From CAVXDY01 sp963721335 (GTDB lineage: Bacteria > Actinomycetota > Thermoleophilia > Miltoncostaeales > Miltoncostaeaceae), in assembly GCA_963721335.1 (NCBI GenBank), contig CAVRIV010000005.1, forward strand, positions 186,001 to 250,000: 64,000 nt of DNA, read 5' to 3'. Within the stretch, counting starts at the first letter, position 1. Every line of letters begins with the position of its first letter. Below the pieces are notes generated by a model. It was not told the origin of the DNA. It made no database searches and was given only the letters and a program-made list of their open reading frames with translations. A program made the position numbers and the translations under genes. This document shows positions 44,522 to 57,243 of the stretch, in pieces.

Positions 44522-47153
44522 TCAGGGGATCCGCCGCGCGCGCGCATCCAGCACGAGCGGCCGTCCCTGCGCGCCGGCTCGCACGGGATTGAGGTCGAGC
44601 TCGGCGAGCAGGGGCTGGTCGGCGAGCAGCCACGCCACTCGCTCGGTCAGCTCGGTGAGCGGGGCCCGGGGCACCGACGGCGCTCCCCGCCAGCCGTCGA
44701 GAAGCGCGGTTCCCCGCAGCCCGCGCCAGAGCTCGTCGGCGGCCGCCGGTCCCACGGGGGCCAGGGCGAGCTTGCGATCCCCCCAGAGCTCGGCCTCGCC
44801 GCCGCCGATCCCGGCGAGCACGACCGGCCCGAAGACGGGGTCCTGGAGCCCACCGACGATCAGGTCCGGACCGTCGGGCGCCATCTCCTGGACGAGGACG
44901 CCGTCCATCTCACCGGCGCGGCCGAGACCCTCGAGCGACGCGGCGATGCGGCGGACCGCGGCGGCCGCGGCCTCCGGCGAGCGGCAGTCGAGCACGACGC
45001 CGCCCACGTCCGCCTTGTGGGTCACCGTCCGGCTCAGAAGCTTGACGGCCACGGGCGCCCCGATCTCAGCCTGGGCGGCGGCGGCCGCGTCCGGATCGCC
45101 CGCGCCGATCTGCCGGGCCGAGGCGATCCCATAGGCGTCCGAGCAGCGTGGCGAGGTCCTCGGGCGAGAGCCACGCGTCCGGCTCGGCGCCGGCGAGCAC
45201 ACGTCGGGCGGCTCCGGCGTCGATCTCCGGCGGGCGCACCGCGGGATCGGGAGGGCGCCGGCGCGCCTGCTGCGCCCACCAGGCGTTGGCCAGGGCACGG
45301 GTCGCCCCCTCGGGCATGGCGAGCCATGGCACGGGCCAGGTCCCGTCGGCGGCGTTGCCGGCGGGCGGCTGGCGGCCCAGCAGGCAGCCGACCACGGTCA
45401 GGCGACCGTCCGCGAGCCGCTCCACGGCGCCGACCACGGAGGCCAGGATCGCCTCCCTGGACCGGGGTCGACAGCACAATGAGGGCGTCGATCTCACCCG
45501 AGTCGATCAGGGCCCGGCCGGCGGCGGCAAAGCTCTCGCCGCCGGCTCCCGCCCCCAGATCGACCGGGTTGGACGTGCCGGCGACCGCGGCCGACGTCCC
45601 GGCGAGCACCGCCTGAAGATCGGCGCTGAGGGACGGCACCGAGAGGCCCATCGCCTCGCACGCGTCGGCCGCCAGGATGGCGGGCCCTCCGGCGTTGGAG
45701 ACGATCCCCACGCGGTCGCCCTCGGGCAGCGGCTGGGACGCGAGCAGCTCGCCCGTCTCCAGCAGCTCCTCGAGCGTCTGTGCCCGGACGACGCCGGCGA
45801 GGTCGAAGAGCGCGTCGGTCGGCGCCTCGCCGGCCGCCAGGGCTGCGGTGTGAGAGCCGGCCGCGCGCTGCCCCGCCGCGCCGCGGCCGGCCTTGAGCGC
45901 CACGATGGGCGTTCCGCGCGCGACCCGCCGCGCGACATGGCCGAAGCGTCGCGGGTTGCCGAAGTCCTCGAGGTAGAGGAGCACCACGCGCGTCCGGGCG
46001 TCGCGGTCCCACCACGCGAGCAGGTCGTTGGACGACACGTCGGCCTTGTTCCCGAGGCTGACGAAGGCCGAGAGCCCCAGCCCCCGCGCCGCGCAGTACG
46101 ACAGGGCCGCGATCCCGAGACCGCCGCTCTGCGAGGCGAAGGCCATGCGCCCCGGCGTCGGGCCGATGGGCGCGAAGGTGGCGTCGAAGTGCGCCGCCAT
46201 CGCCCGTGACCGCGATGCCCAGGCAGTTGGGGCCGACCATCCGCATCCCGCTGGTGCGCACGATGTGCACGAGCTCGGCCTCGAGGGCCGCCCCGTCGGC
46301 GCCCGCCTCCGAGAAGCCGGAGGACAGCACCAGCAGGGCGCGGGCGCCGCAGGCGGCGGCCTGCCGCGCGACGGCGGGGACCGCGGCCGGCCGGCACCGC
46401 CACCACGACCAGGTCGACCGGCTCCGGCAAGGGCGGCCAGCGAGGGATGGGTGGCCCGCCCGGCGACCGTGCCGGCCGCGCGGTTGACCGCGTACAGAGG
46501 CCCGGGGAAGCCGCTCCCGGCGAGCGCGGAGAAGACGCGCCCCTCCGGGCGAGCCGGGGTTCCGCGACGCGCCCACGACGGCGATGGCGCGGGGCCGGAA
46601 CAGGGGCTCGAGCGAGGCGGCGGCCGCCGTGACGAAGCGCACGGCGCTCGCCTCCTCCAGGGCGTCGTCCGAATGGAGCGGGATGCGCACCAGGCACTCG
46701 TCCGGCGCGTTCATCTCGCGCACGTCTCCCCCGAGCCCGCGGAAGACGCCGCGCATCTTCCAGTTGTCCTGACGTACGAACGCCCACAGGGCGTCCAGGC
46801 CCGTCGGCTGCCGCCCGCTCGCGAAGGCGCTCGATGAGCCCCGTCCCCAGCCCCAGGCCGTGCCATGCGTCGGCCACCGCGACGGCGAGCTCGGCCTCGG
46901 CCGCGCCCGGCTGGCGGTGGTAGCGGGCGATCGCCACGATGCGCTCGGGCTCGGTGCCGGCCAGCGCCACGAGACCCACTCCATCGGGCCCCGGCGGGGC
47001 GGCCATGGCCCGGGCCTCCTCCGCCGAGAGATCTCCCCGCGCCGCCCCGAAGCGCATCGCCCGCGAGTCGACCGACAACTCGTGGACGAGGGCGGCGACG
47101 CCGTCGGCGTCCGTCTCCCGGCAGGCGCGCACCGCGACGCTGCGCCCGTCCAC
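44522..47153 (-). CDS. GNAT acetyltransferase fused to ADP-forming acyl-CoA synthetase, frame-broken
   Basis: Bifunctional protein of about 877 residues. Residues 1-160: GNAT fold (VAVRACRETDADGVAALVHE). Then a CoA-binding domain (LEPLFRPRAIAVVGASRNPG), a succinyl-CoA-synthetase-like flavodoxin part (FASQSGGLGIAALSYCAARG) and SHTAALAAGEAPTDALF with the phospho-His. Last, an ATP-grasp domain: APVAVKLLSRTVTHKADVGG to LVQEMAPDGPDLIVGG. Actinobacterial Pat-type lysine acetyltransferases have related parts in another order. Frame changes occur near 46830, 46560, 46390, 46200, 45470 and 45135. The start (GTG 47153) is uncertain. Confidence 0.8.
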
Positions 47154-47229
47154 CAGGGTGAGGCGCTCCTCCGGCTCAGGCGTGCTCAGGGTGCCGCCAA
47201 GCCCTGAGGCCTCGCTCCATCCGGCTCCT

Positions 47230-50097
47230 TCACTCGCCCACGCGCAGGGCCACCGCCGGCCGGATGCGCGCGGCCCTCGCGGCGGGCACGGCCGTGGCCG
47301 CGAGGGAGGCGATCAGCGCGATCGCGAACATCACCCAGAGCGTCGCCCACGGGGCGCTGAAGGGGATGCCCCGCTCCCCGAGCGCGTCGGAGCGGCTCGC
47401 CAGCAGCCAGCAGGAGAGGAGTGCCAGCCCTCCGCCGATCAGCAGGCCGCGCGCCGCGACGAACGCCGATTCGAGGACGAAGGCCCGCCGCACCGTGCGT
47501 CGCCGGGAGTCCCATCGCCCGGAGCATCCCGATCTGCCGGCGGCGCTCGCGGACCGCGCGGATCATCACGACGCTCGAGCCCCCCCACGCCGATGACGAG
47601 GCCCAGGGCCACGAACCCCTGCGACAGGGCCATGAAGGAGCGGTTGGCGGACAGCGACCGATCGACCACCGCGCGCAGCGACTCGGCGTCCGCTCCGTGG
47701 TCCACCAGCTTGCCCGTCAGGGAGGCCGCGACCTCGTCCGGGTCGGCGCCGGGGCTCACCGTGAGGAATGCCCGGCTGGCCACGGCGTCGCGGCCCAGGA
47801 TCGCCCTCGCGGTCGAGGATGCGACCATCACGCCGCCCAGGGCCCAGTCAGCGTCCACGATGCCCGCCACGCGCAGCCGCCGGGTCTCGCCGGAGGCCGG
47901 GTCGCGCATCACGATCGACTCGCCCACCTCCACGTAGTGCGCCTCGGTTCCGCCGCCGACCTGGAGGAACCAGTCGGGCACGATCGCCAGCGACGGCGAG
48001 TGGAGCACGGCCTCGAAGGCGGCGCGGTCGCTGGGGTATCGGGCGTCGCGGGTGCCGAGGGCGGGTGCGCCGTGCTTCAGGAGGCTCGCGTCGAAGCCGG
48101 TGAGGTACCAGCGGCCGAACTCCGCGTGGCGGGGCGCCGAGAAGTCGGGGTAGGCACGCACCAGGGGGGCGACGGCCTCCACCCCGGGCTGCCGCCCCAG
48201 GGTCGCCGCGTCCAGCGGGTTGCCGGGGCTGGAGTCCACGATGACGGTGTGGCCGGCGCCGATGTCCGCGACGTACCGGGGCGCCTGCTCCTGGTAGAGG
48301 TGGCTGATGATGCTCATGAACACCAGCCCGAAGATCACGAGGGCGAACATGCCCATCTGGATCGCGGTGCGGAACGGCCGGGCGAGCGGGTAGGCGAGCC
48401 CCAGGCGCGCGGGCAGCCCTCCCCGGGGAGCGTGGCGCGCAGCGCGAAGCCAGAGGCCCGAGTCAAGGGTGGCGAGGCAGATGCCCGCGGCGCACATGAC
48501 GACGCCCTGGGCCACGAAGCCCTGGATGCCGGCCCTCTCGAAGGTGTCGGGAAGGACGACGACGCTCACGGCGCCCCAGACGAGCGCCGCGGCGGCGGCG
48601 ACCCCGATCGCCCAGCGCGCGGGCACCACGGCCGCCGCGAGGCCCGCGAGGCCGGCGACCGCGAGCACGGGGCCCACGAGGGCCGGGAACCAGGCGCCGC
48701 CGGCGATCCCCACGAGAGACGCGAGCACTCCGAGGACGAGGGCCGCGACCGAGAGGGCCTCGATGCGGCGCAGCGACCGGCGCCAGGGAGGAGCCGGCAG
48801 GTCGCGGATGGCGCGAATGATGTTGAGCCGTGAGATCCGGCTGCTGGTGGCCCAGACGGTCAGCAGCGAGATGCCGGCGCCGATCGCGAAGCCCTGCACG
48901 ACGCTGGCGGGGGGCACCGCGAACCGGAGGCCGAAGTTCGCGTCCGTGGACTCGAAGATCCGGCCGGCCACGGCCACGACGATCCGCGCGACGCCGATGC
49001 CGGCGAGCGCCCCGAGCGCGGCGCCCACCACGGAGTAGATCGCGCCCTCCATGGCGAACGCGCGCACCATTCCGAGACGCCGGAGCCCGAGCGCCCGCAG
49101 CGTGCCGAGCTGCACCTTGCGCTCGTCCGAGAGCATCACGAAGACGTTGACCAGGAGGAGGATGCCGGCGATCACGGCGACCGCCCCGATCGCCGCGAAG
49201 ATGGCGGTGAAGGAGCTCCCCGCCTCGTCGGCCTGGTCGAGCAGATCGCGCTTCACGGGCTGGACCGTCACGGTCGCGACGGGAGCGATCGCCCGGGCGA
49301 CGGCTCCCGAGACCTCGTCCGTACGGGCCGCGCCGCCGAACACGCCGCGCCCGTTCGTCACCAGCAGGAGCCCCTCGGCGGGCTGCGCGCCCCGAGCGCC
49401 GGGAACCGCCATCCGGGCGACGGTGCCGGGGGCCACGAGGGCGTTGACGCTCTCGGCGTCCGCCTGGTCGCCCAGCCCCGCGATGCCCACGCCGGGCACC
49501 ACGCCGCGCACCGTCAGCGTCGCGCTTCCGCCGGCCGCGAGGATCCGCTACGCGATCGCCCGTCCGGGCGTCGAGGGTCCGGGCGGCGTCCTCCTCGAGG
49601 ACCACCTCGCCGGGCCGCAGGGCGTCGGAGAGGCCCGCGAGCCCGGTGGCTCCCGCATCCCCTCCGAAGCCGCGGGCCGCCGGCATGTCGATCTCGAGTA
49701 CCCGCAGGTGGGGCTCGGCCCGTCGCGGTCCGGCCGTCGAGACCGCCACGCCGGCGGCCCGGACCACGGGCAGCACGGCGGCGCCGGCGGGCAGCCGGTC
49801 GCGCACGGCCGTCTCGGCGCCGGCGAGTCGTGTCTCGGGGACCTGGACGATCTCGTCGACCGGCCCGAGCTCCGTGCGGGCGACGTCCCGCACCGACGCG
49901 CGGAGGCTGTCGCCCACGAGCAGGGACGAGGTGATGATCGCCGCGCCGAGCAGGCAGCCGACGATCACCAGGGCGCCCTCGCCCCGGCGCCGGGCCACGT
50001 TCCGCATCGCGAGCCGCCGCAGCATGGGGGCGCGGATCGCGTCGTGGACGGCGACGACCGCCAGCAGCGCGACCGCCGCGAGCAGGATGACGATCAC
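47230..50097 (-). CDS. FtsX/MacB-like ABC permease, frame-broken
   Basis: Large permease of about 950 residues with two FtsX membrane modules and extracytoplasmic domains. It begins MIVILLAAVALLAVVAVHDA and MLRRLAMRNVARRRGEGALV. FtsX helices follow (FTAIFAAIGAVAVIAGILLL; VVPARWAIGVAAAAALVWGA). The end is WVMFAIALIASLAATAVPAA, ARAARIRPAVALRVGE. GTG 50097 overlaps the ATPase stop (GTGA). Frames change near 49555, 47580 and 47500. With the ATPase it forms a MacB/LolD-type exporter; the substrate (lipoprotein, lipid or peptide) is unknown. Confidence 0.84.
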
Positions 50098-50841
50098 GCC
50101 CGCGCGGCCGCCTCGGCGAAGCTCGCGTCGGGCGTGCCGTCCGCGACGATCCGGCCGTCGCGCATGGTCACGAGCCGGGGCGCCCCGGCGCCGATGCCCG
50201 GGTCGTGGGTGACGATGACCAGGCTCTGCCCGGAGGCGTGCATCTCGCCGAGCAGCTCCATCACGTCGGCCGCGGTCTCGCTGTCGAGGTTTCCGGTGGG
50301 CTCGTCGGCCCACACCAGGGCCGGCTCGGCCACCAGCGCGCGGGCGATCGCCACGCGCTGCTGCTCGCCGCCGGACAGCTCGGCCGGCAGGTGCCGGCCG
50401 CGACGGCCGAGGCCGACGCGCTCGAGCATCGCCCGCGCACGGTCCCGGGCCGGTCCCGGGCGCTCGCCCAGGAGCAGGAGTGGGAGCTCGACGTTCTCCT
50501 CCGCGGAGAAGACCGGGATCAGGTTGAAGCTCTGGAAGACGAATCCCATGTGCCGGGCACGGTGGCTGGTGCGCTTGGCGTCCGACATGGCGTGCACGTC
50601 CTGGCCGTCGACCAGGACGTGGCCGTCGTCGATCTCGTCGAGCCCGGAGAGGCAGTTGAGGAGCGTGGTCTTCCCGGATCCCGACGGACCCATCACCGCC
50701 ACCATCTCCCCGCGGTCGATGCGTCAGGTCGACCGCGCGCAGCGCCTGGACCTCGACGACCCCCGTGCGGTAGGTCTTCGTCACCGCGCTCGCGACCAGG
50801 ACCGGAGCGACCCTCGCCCCGTTGCCGCTGACGCTCCTCAT
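50094..50841 (-). CDS. MacB/LolD-type ABC ATPase, one frame break
   Basis: ATP-binding subunit of about 248 residues partnered with the FtsX-like permease. The amino end VLVASAVTKTYRTGVVEVQA is in one frame and the rest in another after about 50720. Walker A MGPSGSGKTT, Q-loop GFVFQSFNLIPVFSAEENVE (characteristic of this subfamily), signature LSGGEQQRVAIARA and Walker B LVWADEPTGNLDS. The ATG at 50841 overlaps the corrected stop of the flavoprotein gene (ATGA), so three genes form one operon. Confidence 0.9.
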
Positions 50842-52033
50842 CGGCTCAGCGCCGCCGGGCGCGGAAGGTCGACCAGCGCCGGCCTCCGCCGGCCAGCCCT
50901 GGAGGAAGGGCGCCAGGAAGCGCCCGGCCACCTTCGCCACCGGCCACCACAGCGGGGTGTCCTCGGCCGCGCCGGTGCTCTCGGTGCGGCCCGCCGGGCA
51001 GCTCCGCCCGCAGGAACGTCCCGCTCTGACCGTCCCAGACCCAGGCGCGCAGCGTCGGCATGAAGGGCACCTCGTCCACCTCGATACCGAGCCGACGGGC
51101 GATCGCGGCCGCCACCGAGTCCGCCTGCTGGCAGGCGATCCCGCCCTGCTTGACCGGGAAGCTGGATCCGTCGCCCACCGCCCAGACGTCGGGCGCGCCC
51201 GGCACCGAGCCGTCCCCAGCGGTGCGCAAGAAGCCGTGCGCGTCCGTCGGGAGGCCCTCGAGGGCGGGGCCGCGCTGCACCGGCAGGGCGATCACGCGAT
51301 CGGCTTGGAGCGTCGCCCCGGCGAGCAGCTCGAGCTGCCCCCATCGCCATCCGCGGACCACCGCGCCTGTGTGGATCGTGATGCCCGCTCGGCCCAGCTT
51401 GCGGTCGACGGCGGCGCTGGCCTCCGGGCCGAAGACGGCCAGGGGGGTGTCCTCCGCCGTGACGACCGCGATCTCGACGGCGTCACCGCCCTCCGAGGCG
51501 TTCAGGTGCTCCCGCGCCATCAGCGCCAGCTCGTACGCGGCGAGGGGCCACCCGCATCCCACGGGGACCACGATGGCCAGCTGGGTCTCGGCACCGCGGG
51601 ACCCGGCCTGCGTGATCTCCCGGACCATGCCGCGGACCGACTCGACGTCGGCGTGCCCTCCGAAGCTCAGCGCCCCGGGAACGGACGGTTCGGCATGAGC
51701 TCCGACCGCGACGATCAGGGCGTCGTAGGTGAGGAGCTGCCCGCCGGACAACATCGCGAGATGGCGCTCGGGGTCGACCGCCGCAACGCGGCCCTGCGTG
51801 AGCGTGGCCCCGGCGCGCGCCGCAACGTCGGCCAGAGGGTGGTCGATTCCGTTCCCCACTCCGAACGCCCGGCCGGTCGCGGTGGCCGGTACCCTGAACC
51901 GGCGGCCGGGATCGATCAGGCGCACATGGACGGCGGAGCCGGCGAAGGCGCCGAGCGCCAGCGTCGCCTCGATGCCCGCGATGCCGGCACCGGCGATCAG
52001 GACCCGCGATTGTTCCCTGGCGGTGCTCGTCAT
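50838..52033 (-). CDS. NDH-2/sulfide:quinone-reductase-like flavoprotein, frame-broken at 3' end
   Basis: FAD-dependent oxidoreductase of about 395 residues. RVLIAGAGIAGIEATLALGA is the FAD site; LTYDALIVAVGAHAEPSVPG, then APDVWAVGDGSSFPVKQGGI and QQADSVAAAIARRLGI. After ELPGG one extra G (CGGC read as CGGGC, near 50990) breaks the frame; corrected, it continues RTESTGAAEDTPLWWPVAKV and ends LVDLPRPAALSR at TGA 50838. ATG 52033 is chosen because MTSTAREQSRV leads straight into the FAD motif; 52042 and 52069 are alternatives. The cysteines of true sulfide:quinone reductases are not evident. Confidence 0.8.
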
Positions 52034-52177
52034 GGACCGCATGCTGGCCGCCGGCCCGGCCGCGCTCATCCGGGGCTGCGCGGTTCTCCTTGCGGTCTTC
52101 CCGAAGATTCGTCGTCGATGCCCCGCCCAGGCCGCGGCGCCTCGCCCGGGCGCTCAACCCTGGCGTAAAGTCGGCGC

Positions 52178-54214
52178 GTGAGCGACACGGACGAGCGGCC
52201 GACGGCGACCACTCCCGCGTCGGCCCCTCCCGGCCGGGAGGTCGATGCGGAGCTGCTCGGCCTCGTGGCCGAGGTCGCGGGTCTCGACGCCGTTGCGCTC
52301 ATCGTCTCGGACGACGCGGGGTCGGTCCTTCGTGGGTCATGGCCCCGCGACCGGGTGGGGCTGGAGACGGGCTCCGCCGGCGAGGTCGACGCCTCCCGGC
52401 TTCTCACCGAGCTGGGGGGCGCGGGAGGGCGAACCGTCTCGGCGTCGGCGCCGGTGGACGAGGGAGTGCAGGCGGCCCTCTGGGGGAGCCTGGACGCTGG
52501 CGGCTCCGTCTCTGAGGATGCGACGCGCCGGGCGATGGAGGCGTTCGCCGGGCTGCTCGCGTCGCGCCTGGGGCTGGAGGGCGCCCGGCGGCGCGCCGAG
52601 GAGGCCCGCTCCCGGATGGCCAGCCTCGTGGACGCCGGCCTGTCGCTGGGCCGCGAGCTCGCCCTCGACGATCTGCTGGCGCGCATCGTGCAGTCCGCCC
52701 GCACGGTGCTGGGCGCGCGCTACGCGGCCCTCGGGGTGCTCGACTCCACCGGAACGGAGCTCGCCCGCTTCGTGACGACCGGGCATGACGGACGAGGAGC
52801 GGGAGGCCATCGGCCCCCTGCCGCGCGGGCCGCGGGATCCTCGGCGTGCTGATCCGCGACGCACGTCCGCTGCGTCTGGAGCGGCTGAGCGACGACCCGC
52901 GCTCCTCGGGCTTCCCGGCCAACCATCCGCCGATGGAGTCGTTCCTCGGCGTGCCGGTCGCCCTGCGCGGCCAGGCCTTCGGCAACCTCTACCTCACCGA
53001 CAAGGCCGGCGGGCCGTTCACGGAGGAGGACGAGCAGATCGCGATGACGCTCGCCGCCCAGGCGGCGGTGGCGGTGGACAACGTGCGCCGCTACGAGAAC
53101 GAGCGACGCCGCGCCGACGAGATCGAGAGCGTGACCGAGGTCGCGCGCGCGGTCCTGACCACCCTGGACGTCGACGCCCTCCTGCCGCTGGTCGCCCGGC
53201 GTGCCCGTCATCTGACCGGCGCCGAGACCGTCGGGCGTGGCGGTGCGCGACGGCGACGAGCTGATCTTCCGCTACGCCCACGGCGTCGACGCCCTCGGCC
53301 TGGAGGGCAGCCGCGGGCCCGTGGAGATGGAGGAGTTGGCGGGGGCCCTGCGCGCGTCGCTCGGCGCCCCCGCGGTGGAGGCGTGCGCGCTCGAGGTGGA
53401 CGGCGAGACCGCGGGGGCCCTGGTGGCGGTGGGCTGGCAGCCGTTCGACGAGGGCGCGCGGCGGCTCCTGGTGGCCTTCTCCAGCCAGGTGGCGGTGGCC
53501 CTGGCCAACGCTCGCAGGGTCGCCGCCGAGCGCGAGCAGCTGCAGGAGACGGCCCGGCGGGAGACCGCTGCGGCCGCCGAGGGGGCCGCCGCCGAGGGCC
53601 TGCGGCGCGCGGTCGAGGCCCAGGAGGCGGAGCGGGCCCGGGTGGCCCGCGAGCTGCACGACGAGTCCGGCCAGGTGCTCACCGCGCTCGCTCTCCACCT
53701 GAAGGCTCTCGAGGACGACGTGGGACCGGGGGACGTGCGCGAGCGGATCGCCGAGATGCGCCGCTCGCTCGCCGCCGCGTCGTCGAGCCTGCGGGAGCTC
53801 GCCACCCGCCTGCGGCCGTCGGCCGTGGAGGAGCAGGGGCTGCAGGACGCGATCGAGGAGCAGGCAGCGCGGCTGCGTACGGAGGGCATCCAGGTGGACG
53901 TGGACCTGCGCGGGCTGGGCGCGGATCTCCCCGGCGAGATCCAGACCGTACTGTTCCGGGTGGTGCAGGAATCGCTCACGAACGTGGCACGGCACAGCGG
54001 TGCGGAGCGCGCCAGCGTGGTCGTGAGCGCCCGCGAGGGCCGCCTGCGCCTCATGGTGGAGGACGACGGCTGCGGCTTCGACACCGCCGCGCCCACCGGC
54101 CGCCTCGGCCTCGCGGGGATCCGCGAGCGGGTGGAGCTGCTCGGCGGGCGTCTGCGCATCGAGTCGTCCCCGGACGGCGGGACCGCCGTGGTCGTGGACC
54201 TCGAGACCGGGTGA
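52178..54214 (+). CDS. GAF-domain sensor histidine kinase (NarX/DesK-type), frame-broken
   Basis: Cytosolic sensor kinase of about 678 residues: an amino-terminal region, then two or three GAF domains (LDDLLARIVQSARTVLGARY; SFLGVPVALRGQAFGNLYLT; AVRDGDELIFRYAHGVDALG) and a HisKA_3 dimerisation site RARVARELHDESGQVLTALA, with HATPase motifs DDGCGFD and GRLGLAGIRERVELLGGRL. No transmembrane helix. Frames break near 52780, 52830 and 53235; at each, one extra G in a CGGC context explains the shift. Start GTG 52178. GTGA overlap with the response regulator. Confidence 0.87.
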
Positions 54215-54850
54215 GCGCGCCGATCCGCATCCTGCTGGTGGACGACCACGCCGTGCTGCGCGCCGGCCTGCGGCTGCTGCTGGAGCGCGAGGAGGGGCTC
54301 GAGCCGGTGGGCGAGGCGGCGACGGCCGAGGAGGCCGTGCGCGCGCTGCCGCGGCTGATGCCGGACGTGGTGGTGATCGACATCGAGATGCCCGGCATGG
54401 GCGGCATCGAGGGCGCCGCGCTCATCCGCGAGCGGGCCCCGGACGCCCGGATCCTGTTCCTGTCGATGCACGACCAGGCGCGCGACGTGCGCCGGGCCTT
54501 CGACGCCGGCGCCGACGGCTACCTGCTGAAGTCCGCCGCCGACGAGGATCTGATCCGCGCCGTCCGCGCGGTGGCCTCGGGCGAGCGCTACGTCCACCCC
54601 GCGCTCGGCGCCGCCCTCGCGGCGCCCGTCAGCGACGGGCCCCTCGACGAGCTGACGGCCCGCGAGCGCGAGGTGCTGCGGCTGCTGGCGCTCGGCCATA
54701 CCAACCACGAGATCGCGGAGCGCCTGGTCGTGAGCGTGCGGACCGTGGAGAGCCACCGCGCCCACGTGATGACCAAGCTCCGCGTGACGCACGCGAGCCG
54801 GGCTGGTGCGGGCGGCCCTCGCGGCAGGCCTGTTGACCGAGGAGGATTGA
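54211..54850 (+). CDS. NarL/FixJ-type response regulator, one frame break
   Basis: DNA-binding response regulator of 212 residues after correction, partner of the upstream kinase. Receiver: IRILLVDDHAVLRAGLRLLL with acidic pocket, phospho-Asp in PDVVVIDIEMPGMGG, and the Lys in GYLLKSAADEDLI. GerE HTH: LTAREREVLRLLALGHTNHE, then SVRTVESHRAHVMTKLRVTH. Near 54801 CGGC has become CGGGC; corrected, it ends ASRLVRAALAAGLLTEED at the TGA of 54850. The P-type ATPase gene follows at once and is a plausible target. Confidence 0.9.
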
Positions 54851-54866
54851 GCCGGTCGCCCGCGTG

Positions 54867-57240
54867 GTGACGACCGAGCGGCCGCCGGCCTCACCTCCGC
54901 CGAGGCGGCGTCGCGCCTCGCCGCGCTGCCGCAGCGCCCCCGCGCGCGCGGCAGCCGCTCCTACGGCGAGATCGTCTGGGCGAACACCGCGACCCTCTTC
55001 AACGCGGTCCTGGGCGGGCTGCTCGCGCTGACGCTCGCGCTGGGCAACCCTCGCGATGCGCTCTTCGGTGGCGTGATCGTGGCCAACACGCTCATCGGGA
55101 TCGTCCAGGAGATCCGCGCCAAGCGCGTTCTCGACCGGCTCGCGCTGCTGGTCGCGCCGCAGGCGCGCGTGCGCCGCGACGGCGCGATCACGGAGTTGCC
55201 CGTCAACGCCGTCGTCCCCGGGGACGTGGTGCGGCTGGAGCCGGGCGACCAGGTGGTCGCCGACGGATCGGTGCTCGTGTCGCGCGGCCTCACCATCGAC
55301 GAGTCGATCCTGACCGGGGAGAGCGAGCCGGTGGAGCGGGAGGCGGGCGAGCCCCTGCTCTCGGGCGCCTACTGCGTCGCCGGCGCCGGCGAGTACGTCG
55401 TCGAGGCGGTGGGGGCCGAGAGCTTCGCCGAGCGCCTCGCGGCCGAGGCCCGCGGTACCCGCGCCGCCCTCAGCCCCCTCCAGGCCGACATCAACCGGAT
55501 CCTGCGGTGGACCGTGGCCGCGATGGTCCCGCTCGCGGCCGCGCTGATCGTGTCGCTGTGGATCCGGGACGTGTCGCTCACGGAGTCCGCGCAGACCGTC
55601 GTGGCCGCGCTCGTGCCGCTGGTCCCGGAGGGGCTGGTGCTGCTCACCAGCCTCACCTTCGCGGTGGCCGCCGTGCGGCTCGCGCGGCTCGGGACGCTCG
55701 CGCAGCGACTGAACGCGGTGGAGAGCCTGGCCTCGGTGGACACCCTCTGCCTGGACAAGACGGGGACGCTCACCGAGAACCGGCTGCGGGTGATCGGCGT
55801 GGAGCCCGCGGCCGGGCGCGGCGAGGAGGAGCATGCGGGACGACCTCGCGGCGCTGGCGGCCAGCGCCGGCGCGCCGAACGGCACGACGCGGGCGATCGC
55901 CGAGTGGGCTCCCGGGTCGCCCAGGCGCGCGCTGGCCGAGGTGCCGTTCTCCTCGGCGCGCAAGTGGAGCGGCCTGACGCTGGAGGGCCGCGGCACCCTG
56001 CTGCTCGGCGCGCCCGACGTGCTCGCGCGCGCCGGGCGTGCCGGTGGACGAGGAGCTGCGCGCGCGGGTGGCGCAGCACGCCGGCGAGGGCCTGCGGGTC
56101 GTCCTCCTGGCCGGCGCGGCCGCCCCGCTCGACGGCGACGACCGGCTCCCGGCACGGAACCGTGGCCCTCGGGCTCGTTCTGCTGGCGGAGGCGGTGCGC
56201 CCCGACGCCGCGGACACGCTCGCGTACCTGACCCGCCAGGGCGTGACGACGCGCGTGATCTCCGGGGACGACCCCCTGACCGTCGCCGCCGTCGCGCGGG
56301 CGACGGGCGTTCCGGGGGCGGACGTGTCCATCGGCGGCGCCGACCTCCCCGAGGACGGGCCGGCCCTCGAGGAGGTGTCCGAGCGGACGGCGGTCTACGG
56401 CCGCGTCACCCCCGAGCAGAAGCAGCGACCTGGTGCGCGCGATGACGCGGCGCGGGCGCTACGTGGCGATGACCGGCGACGGCGTCAACGACGTCCTCGC
56501 GCTGAAGGAGGCGCGCCTCGGGATCGCCATGGGCAACGGCAGCCAGATGGCCAAGGGGGTCGCCGACCTCGTGCTGCTCACCAACGCGTTCTCCACCGTG
56601 CCGCGCGCCGTCGAGGAGGGGCGCCGGATCCTCCGCAACACCCATCGCGTCGCCAAGCTGTTCGTGGCCAAGACGGTCTACTCGGCCGTCGTGCTCGCGA
56701 GCCTGGGACTGGCACCGATCGCCTACCCGTTCCTCCCGCGCCACATCACCGTGGCCTCGACCCTCACGATCGGCGTGCCCGCCTTCTTCCTCGCCCTCGC
56801 CCCGTCGGAGGGCCCGGTGCGCCGGGAGGGCTTCTTCGCGAGCATGCTGGCGTTCGTGGTGCCGGCGGGCGTCGTCAGCGCCCTCACGATCGACTACCGC
56901 GTACCTGCTCGCGCGCGGGCCGCTCGACGCCGGCGTCACCGAGGGGCGCACCGCGGCGGTGCTCGTCACGACCGGGATGGGGCTCGCGATCGTCGTGGAG
57001 GTGGAGCGCGGCCTGGAGGGGCGCCGCGTGCGCCCGTGGGTCTGGGGCATGGTGGCCGGCTTCGCCGCCGTGCTCGTCGCGGGGCTGCAGGTGCCCGCCC
57101 TCCGGGACTTCTTCGCGGCGGAGGTGCCGAGCGCGGACGTCTGGCTGATGGTGGCCGGCTGCCTGGCGGTCGGGATCCTGCTGCTCGTGTGGGTGCGGCG
57201 GCTGCCCTGGCTGGCGCGCATCGAGGCGCGCGGCTCGTAG
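54867..57240 (+). CDS. Cation-transporting P-type ATPase (CtpE/Ca-type), frame-broken
   Basis: Membrane pump of about 790 residues. Amino end GLTSAEAASRLAALPQ, then helices and the A-domain ESILTGESEPVEREAGEPL, phosphorylation site CLDKTGTLTENRLRV, and the hinge YVAMTGDGVNDVLALKEARL. Ends in a six-helix domain (LGLAPIAYPFLPRHITVAST). No CPC-type metal motif; the helix-4 motif is PLVPEGLVLL, as in actinobacterial CtpE-like calcium/cation pumps. Breaks near 54875, 55830, 56035, 56150, 56425 and 56900. Start uncertain, within 20 bases of the response-regulator stop. Confidence 0.86.
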
Positions 57241-57243
57241 GGC